IMG/VR virus record: IMGVR_UViG_3300011115_000450
Coordinates: 1-57,920 of that record
Direction: 5' to 3' (one strand)
Source of the DNA: a virus
DNA: 57,920 bases
A program made the translations under genes and the position numbers. Shown piece by piece: positions 54,889 to 57,920 of the stretch (position 1 is its first letter; each line of letters starts with the position of its first letter). The notes beneath the pieces were generated by a model. It worked only from the letters and a program-made list of their open reading frames with translations, searched no databases and was not told the DNA's origin.

Positions 54889-55226
54889 TACAACCCCGCT
54901 TTCAGTATCTTATAGATCATGGCTTCTGCGCCCTGCCTTGAACGGTTCACCGCCGCTGCCACATCATCAAAGCTGGCGGTTTGCACCCAGACATTGATGG
55001 CAATGTCCTTTTCTTCATTTGTCCAATTCTTCGCGCCCTTCGGCCTCCCTCTGGAGTTTAATCTGTTTTTCAATGTCTTAATGTATTTGCGTGGCCGGCC
55101 AACTGGTCGTTTGATCTTCCCTTCTGGGGGTGGGGCTTTTGCTTCCTGCTCTCTCTTTGCCTTCTCAAACAAAGCTTCTGCCGCTTTAGCAAGCATGTGC
55201 GCGATTATTTCCAGATCAATTTTCAT
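54888..55226 (-). CDS. AT-hook and SANT/HTH-like DNA-binding protein (112 aa)
   Basis: A 112-residue protein. The middle is basic: KIKRPVGRPRKYI and SRGRPKGAKN, two AT-hook-like GRP cores that bind the minor groove. Then WTNEEKDIAINVWVQTASFD and DVAAAVNRSRQGAEAMIYKI form a SANT/Myb- or homeodomain-like helical motif. The N-terminus is an acidic/helical segment. GGAAACCACAATG is the start-associated sequence. Likely a sequence-selective regulator or nucleoid-like protein in the replication operon. Confidence 0.7.
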   Translation of the reverse strand: MKIDLEIIAHMLAKAAEALFEKAKREQEAKAPPPEGKIKRPVGRPRKYIKTLKNRLNSRGRPKGAKNWTNEEKDIAINVWVQTASFDDVAAAVNRSRQGAEAMIYKILKAGL

Positions 55227-55470
55227 TGTGGTTTCCTTTGTGGTTTGTTCCTAAGAGTTCTGCAATCTCATCCACAATCCTTATGGATGCCTTCTCGAAG
55301 GCTGCTTGATCAGCCATGTATTTGACGTAACTATCTTTGAAGTCCTTCCTTACCAGTGCCTCTACGCCTGAGACGAGATCGCAGGATTCGATCTCCTTAA
55401 ATTCTTGCAGTCTTTTGTGCCAAGCATACCAGACTTCGGCTTTCTGAATTACTTGTAACAATTCGCCCAT
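55216..55470 (-). CDS. Hypothetical protein (84 aa)
   Basis: An 84-residue helical protein: MGELLQVIQKAEVWYAWHKR, LQEFKEIESCDLVSGVEALV, RKDFKDSYVKYMADQAAFEK and IRIVDEIAELLG. Its end overlaps the AT-hook gene by 11 bp. No family recognised. Context suggests a replication accessory role, without direct evidence. Confidence 0.55.
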   Translation of the reverse strand: MGELLQVIQKAEVWYAWHKRLQEFKEIESCDLVSGVEALVRKDFKDSYVKYMADQAAFEKASIRIVDEIAELLGTNHKGNHNEN

Positions 55471-55968
55471 CTAGAACCTCTGCCTGTCTGTCCACTGGTT
55501 CATCAGCTTCTGTCTCTTGATCTCAAGCGACACAGCCTTGGCAACGGACTCTGGGGTAAATACTCGCTTGTAGTGGCACTCGCACCAGCTGGTCCCGACA
55601 AGGACAGGATCACCGCATACGAATGTCAGGTCTTTCCCTTCGATAAACCGACACTGAGATTTGTCAGCATCCAATAGTTTAACCCTGCCGTAAACAATAT
55701 CGTCCTTAATCTTGGGGGTGAATATCTTGGGGGGCGGCTCTGTTGACAGGGTGACAGTTTTCTTACGCTCCACCTTGGGTGGTTTGGTTGGGTATGGCTT
55801 TGACTTATAGATACTCATCTGGATTTTCCTTCGATGCAGTAATCCAATCACGGAGTTCCGAGTTCTCCCAGTCAACGCTTCAGAAATGGCCTTTGCAGAT
55901 TTCCCCTCCTTAGCCATAGCCACAGCTATATCAATCTCTCCTATTGTCCACGGTGTTTGCAGTTTCAT
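55471..55968 (-). CDS. GcrA-like cell-cycle regulator family protein (165 aa)
   Basis: The N-terminus WTIGEIDIAVAMAKEGKSAK and AISEALTGRTRNSVIGLLHR matches the helix-turn-helix of GcrA (WT..V..L..LW..G.SA..IA..LG.TRNAVIG..HR). After a basic Pro/Lys-rich linker, the C-terminal half RVKLLDADKSQCRFIEGKDL, FVCGDP..WCECHYKRVF follows GcrA's L..L....C.WP.GDP..FCG..YC..H block. GcrA is an alphaproteobacterial sigma70 cofactor acting at CcrM-methylated GANTC sites. The phage version might redirect host RNA polymerase. GAGGTCTTATT precedes ATG 55968. Confidence 0.8.
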   Translation of the reverse strand: MKLQTPWTIGEIDIAVAMAKEGKSAKAISEALTGRTRNSVIGLLHRRKIQMSIYKSKPYPTKPPKVERKKTVTLSTEPPPKIFTPKIKDDIVYGRVKLLDADKSQCRFIEGKDLTFVCGDPVLVGTSWCECHYKRVFTPESVAKAVSLEIKRQKLMNQWTDRQRF

Positions 55969-56413
55969 AATAAGACCTCACGCTCTCTCCCATCATTTCA
56001 GACATTTCGTCTAGAAGAACGTCCATGTCCAACTCAGGGATGACTTCCTTTGTGATTGCATCGACTGACAGGGTGAAGAACTTTCTAAACTTGTCCTGAC
56101 CCATCGAGGCAAAGCTAATTGATTGTGTCTTGAACCACACCTGACCATCATGCCAGACGGTCTCATCAACATAGCCAAGCCTGACTTTCAGCCATTCAAG
56201 GAGCTGCTCTGGCCTTGTGTAGTGCGGATGGTTATCGACCACCAGCTGCAACAGGGCCATGAACAATCTGTGTTGTCGAGGGCTTCGGGGGCGAGATGCT
56301 TTGACAAACAAGTCCATGCCATCTGGTATCTCCAACAGCATCTCACGATCCCGTTCTGTGACTGGCAATAACCTGTCCCCACTTCGTCTCATTATCATCT
56401 CGCCCCCGCTCAT
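55931..56413 (-). CDS. DUF1367-like protein (160 aa)
   Basis: A 160-residue protein with RPRSPRQHRLFMALLQLVVD, NHPHYTRPEQLLEWLKVRLG, YVDETVWHDGQVWFKTQSIS, FASMGQDKFRKFFTLSVDAI. I place it in or near DUF1367 (SxxQHRLF.. and kSIsFa.M.q.eF..f), phage proteins often next to recombination genes. An alternative start at ATG 56398 (codon 6) or 56392 (codon 8) has GGGGGCGAG in front of it. Here it directly follows ERF. Function unproven. Confidence 0.6.
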   Translation of the reverse strand: MSGGEMIMRRSGDRLLPVTERDREMLLEIPDGMDLFVKASRPRSPRQHRLFMALLQLVVDNHPHYTRPEQLLEWLKVRLGYVDETVWHDGQVWFKTQSISFASMGQDKFRKFFTLSVDAITKEVIPELDMDVLLDEMSEMMGESVRSYYETANTVDNRRD

Positions 56414-57066
56414 TACGCTGCGCTCCCCCCGTTAGCAGCAGCGTTGACTTTGTTCTGTGTCTCAGTCCAGAGTTCCGTGATCACTTTGGCATCTGCGGTG
56501 GTCAACGTCTGCTTGATGTCACGCCACTTTGTCGCCCAAGCCTGAAGATCATTCTTGCCGACGCACCCTTCAAGCTCTTCTGACATCTTGTTCAACATCG
56601 CTAGGCTTTCAGCCATCGGTAACATTGTGATCACTTTTGTAGGGGGCGAAGCCTTTGGTTTCACACCCTTGGTATCAACATCCTTGGTGTCCTCACCATC
56701 TGTGTCATCTTCACCAGCAACACCGACGATTGCCGACAAAGCCTGACGCTTGGCATAGGTCAATGCCGCACCCATTTGCTGATGGGTTCCCATCGGGCTG
56801 ACAGGATAGACACCTTCGATCCACTGACCACCCGAATGGGTAAGGCGCGTATGCAGGACAATCCCTGTGTCGGTAACGTCTGTCATCTGCATGATCGAGA
56901 TGCCATGCTTAGACAGGGATGGACGGACTGCACTCAGCACCTCGCCCAAATCAGCATACTTGGATTTGAAGTGTGGATTAACCCGATTGAAGGATGGGTT
57001 CTTCACTTCAGCCTGTGCCTTGGCAAGAGCCGCAGCGATCTCGTTAATTTGCTCTGACGTTCTCAT
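56413..57066 (-). CDS. ERF-family single-strand annealing protein (217 aa)
   Basis: The start is ATG 57066, following GGGAG; the longer frame overlaps the previous gene. Begins MRTSEQINEIAAALAKAQAE and has KNPSFNRVNPHFKSKYADLG, VLSAVRPSLSKHGISIMQMT, LHTRLTHSGGQWIEGVYPVS and GTHQQMGAALTYAKRQALSA, the typical ERF series. ERF proteins form rings and anneal complementary strands, working with a 5'-3' exonuclease. The exonuclease-like YqaJ gene is two genes upstream. The C-terminal third is charged and low in pattern. Confidence 0.9.
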   Translation of the reverse strand: MRTSEQINEIAAALAKAQAEVKNPSFNRVNPHFKSKYADLGEVLSAVRPSLSKHGISIMQMTDVTDTGIVLHTRLTHSGGQWIEGVYPVSPMGTHQQMGAALTYAKRQALSAIVGVAGEDDTDGEDTKDVDTKGVKPKASPPTKVITMLPMAESLAMLNKMSEELEGCVGKNDLQAWATKWRDIKQTLTTADAKVITELWTETQNKVNAAANGGSAA

Positions 57067-57274
57067 TTTCAACTCCCGGATTGTAATTCTTAATCTGCTC
57101 TTCAATAGCTTCTATGACGGTATTCATAACCAAAATCCTGAACGGGATAGGCTGGTCATTGAACCAATCTCCGAAATGGATATTGATATAGAACTCCTCA
57201 CTCTCTTCGACTTCAAGACCAAGAGTTCCTATCAGGTTATACCCATCAATTAGGTTAACTTTAGCAATATTCAT
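57044..57274 (-). CDS. Hypothetical protein between YqaJ and ERF (76 aa)
   Basis: A 76-residue protein: MNIAKVNLIDGYNLIGTLGL, EVEESEEFYINIHFGDWFND, QPIPFRILVMNTVIEAIEEQ. The end, IKNYNPGVENENVRAN, overlaps the ERF start by 23 bp. The strand-rich acidic make-up resembles a small accessory protein. It may assist the recombinase, by position only. Confidence 0.55.
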   Translation of the reverse strand: MNIAKVNLIDGYNLIGTLGLEVEESEEFYINIHFGDWFNDQPIPFRILVMNTVIEAIEEQIKNYNPGVENENVRAN

Positions 57275-57920
57275 TTTGCACCTTTGATGGTTATGGCCCC
57301 GTTCGATGCGCGAGATGCAATGATCCCGTGGCCGTATGCTTCCTTGACGTCTGGCTCGATCAATTCCTTGATCCGCTTCTTCGACGATTCATGGGACTTG
57401 GCGATAGGAAGCGTCTTGATGAAATCTGACGCAGCTGATGCCCATGCGTTGTTCCCAGTCATATCGACCTTGCGCTCGACGGGGCCGTCATACTTGGGCG
57501 CGACAATCACAGGCTCGATCTTGTTCTGGACGCAATACCAAAACTCTTCTTCACGGGATATGAGGCTTTGTGCGTATTCCTCATCCCATTCAATGTCGAT
57601 TTCTTCCCATTTGTGGTTTCCATAAAAAACCGACAGGACAGCCATCTTAACATTGCAGCAAATCATATTGTGGAACATCTGCGGCTTGTAACGCTGGATA
57701 ACTTCTTCTGCCTTGGCAAAAGCACTGGTATGTTTCGCGTCCCAGACAGCCTTGCCTTCGTAGGTTAGGCCATCCAATGTGCAGCCCATGAAGGGATAGT
57801 CCATGCTGATCCGTGTCGAATTGACATTAGTCAGCTTATGGCCCGTCTGCTTCTCATACCAATACCGATTGAGCGGCTCAGTAAACAGGCCCATCTGAAC
57901 AGGCAGGATGTCGCTAAGAT
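57271..57920 (-). CDS. YqaJ-like recombinase/exonuclease, C-terminal part (starts at 378 across the join)
   Basis: Continuation of the recombinase beginning at 378; within the right copy it is open to the contig edge and the first methionine inside the window is at 57894. It contains the VWDAKHTSAFAKAEEVIQRY segment, then MICCNVKMAVLSVFYGNHKW, SREEEFWYCVQNKIEPVIVA and a C-terminal helical region ending GAITIKGAK. The QMFHN/YKPQMF-type segment with M-I-C-C fits the YqaJ core. The codon at 57793-57795 is CCC (Pro90), against CAC (His) in the left copy. Confidence 0.85.
   Translation of the reverse strand, partial: LSDILPVQMGLFTEPLNRYWYEKQTGHKLTNVNSTRISMDYPFMGCTLDGLTYEGKAVWDAKHTSAFAKAEEVIQRYKPQMFHNMICCNVKMAVLSVFYGNHKWEEIDIEWDEEYAQSLISREEEFWYCVQNKIEPVIVAPKYDGPVERKVDMTGNNAWASAASDFIKTLPIAKSHESSKKRIKELIEPDVKEAYGHGIIASRASNGAITIKGAK
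57685..57920. repeat. Terminal direct repeat, right copy
   Basis: Same sequence as 1-236 with g instead of t at 57794. Joining the two copies gives a single recombinase gene of 264 codons including the stop. Supports a circular or terminally redundant genome. Confidence 0.95.

Noticed and set aside
1-57920. Integrase, tRNA genes, CRISPR array, insertion sequences
   Set aside because: None seen: no tyrosine or serine recombinase pattern, no tRNA cloverleaf, no regularly spaced repeats of the CRISPR kind. The direct repeats at 44711-46442 are in coding junctions.

Overview
The window is one complete, circularly overlapping assembly of a tailed-phage (podovirus-like) genome. Bases 1-236 recur at 57685-57920 with one mismatch, so the unit length is about 57,684 bp. 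The gene order (TerL, portal, scaffold, capsid, head-tail connector genes, many fibre-like genes, lysis genes, virion-associated proteins, then a 3617-residue methyltransferase/helicase 'polyvalent' protein) recalls BPP-1/Bcep22-type podoviruses. GapR-like (DUF2312) and GcrA-like proteins point to an alphaproteobacterial host. I see no integrase, tRNA, CRISPR array or insertion sequence, and no clear lysogeny module, so a lytic lifestyle is the simplest reading.

Layout. (1) A minus-strand replication/recombination operon starts near 757, runs through 683..1, continues at 57684 and ends at 51945: small proteins, YqaJ-like exonuclease, ERF annealing protein, DUF1367-like, GcrA-like, AT-hook/SANT-like protein, replication-protein N-terminus, DEAD/DEAH helicase and primase. 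(2) A divergent plus-strand operon (784-3565) carries small genes including a DUF1064 nuclease-like protein, an HNH nuclease, a DUF6378-like protein, a lipoprotein hidden in overlapping frames and a winged-helix protein; it ends at a strong terminator (3595-3627) shared with the oncoming late operon. (3) The late operon is minus strand, from 43701 to 3632, with a candidate promoter containing a perfect palindrome at 44011-44038. (4) A minus-strand unit (46763-44132) is a tandem array of small overlapping genes with the same first codons and the same last codons but different middles; it ends at a terminator (44048-44075). (5) terS (47016-47378) lies apart, next to a dense cluster of inverted repeats. 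(6) A plus-strand early operon (47847-51889) encodes small proteins and a two-domain beta-clamp, and ends at a terminator (51895-51933).

How the genes work together. The clamp, primase, helicase and replication protein would recruit a host polymerase (no phage polymerase is seen). ERF plus YqaJ form an annealing/exonuclease recombination pair. GcrA- and GapR-like proteins may act on host transcription and chromatin. TerS/TerL package DNA through the portal, a GroES-like protein lies among the head genes, and the giant virion protein probably protects or processes incoming DNA.

The strongest unexplained signals are: (a) four copies of a stem-loop element between early genes, with compensatory base changes, each leading into an extended start-associated sequence (GGAGAAAACCACAATG-like) that also recurs without the stem-loop; (b) the MDIVERL cassette array, in which the shared C-terminal codons are the ribosome binding site of the next gene; (c) a beta-clamp reduced to domains 2 and 3; and (d) sequence modules shared among otherwise unrelated virion proteins.
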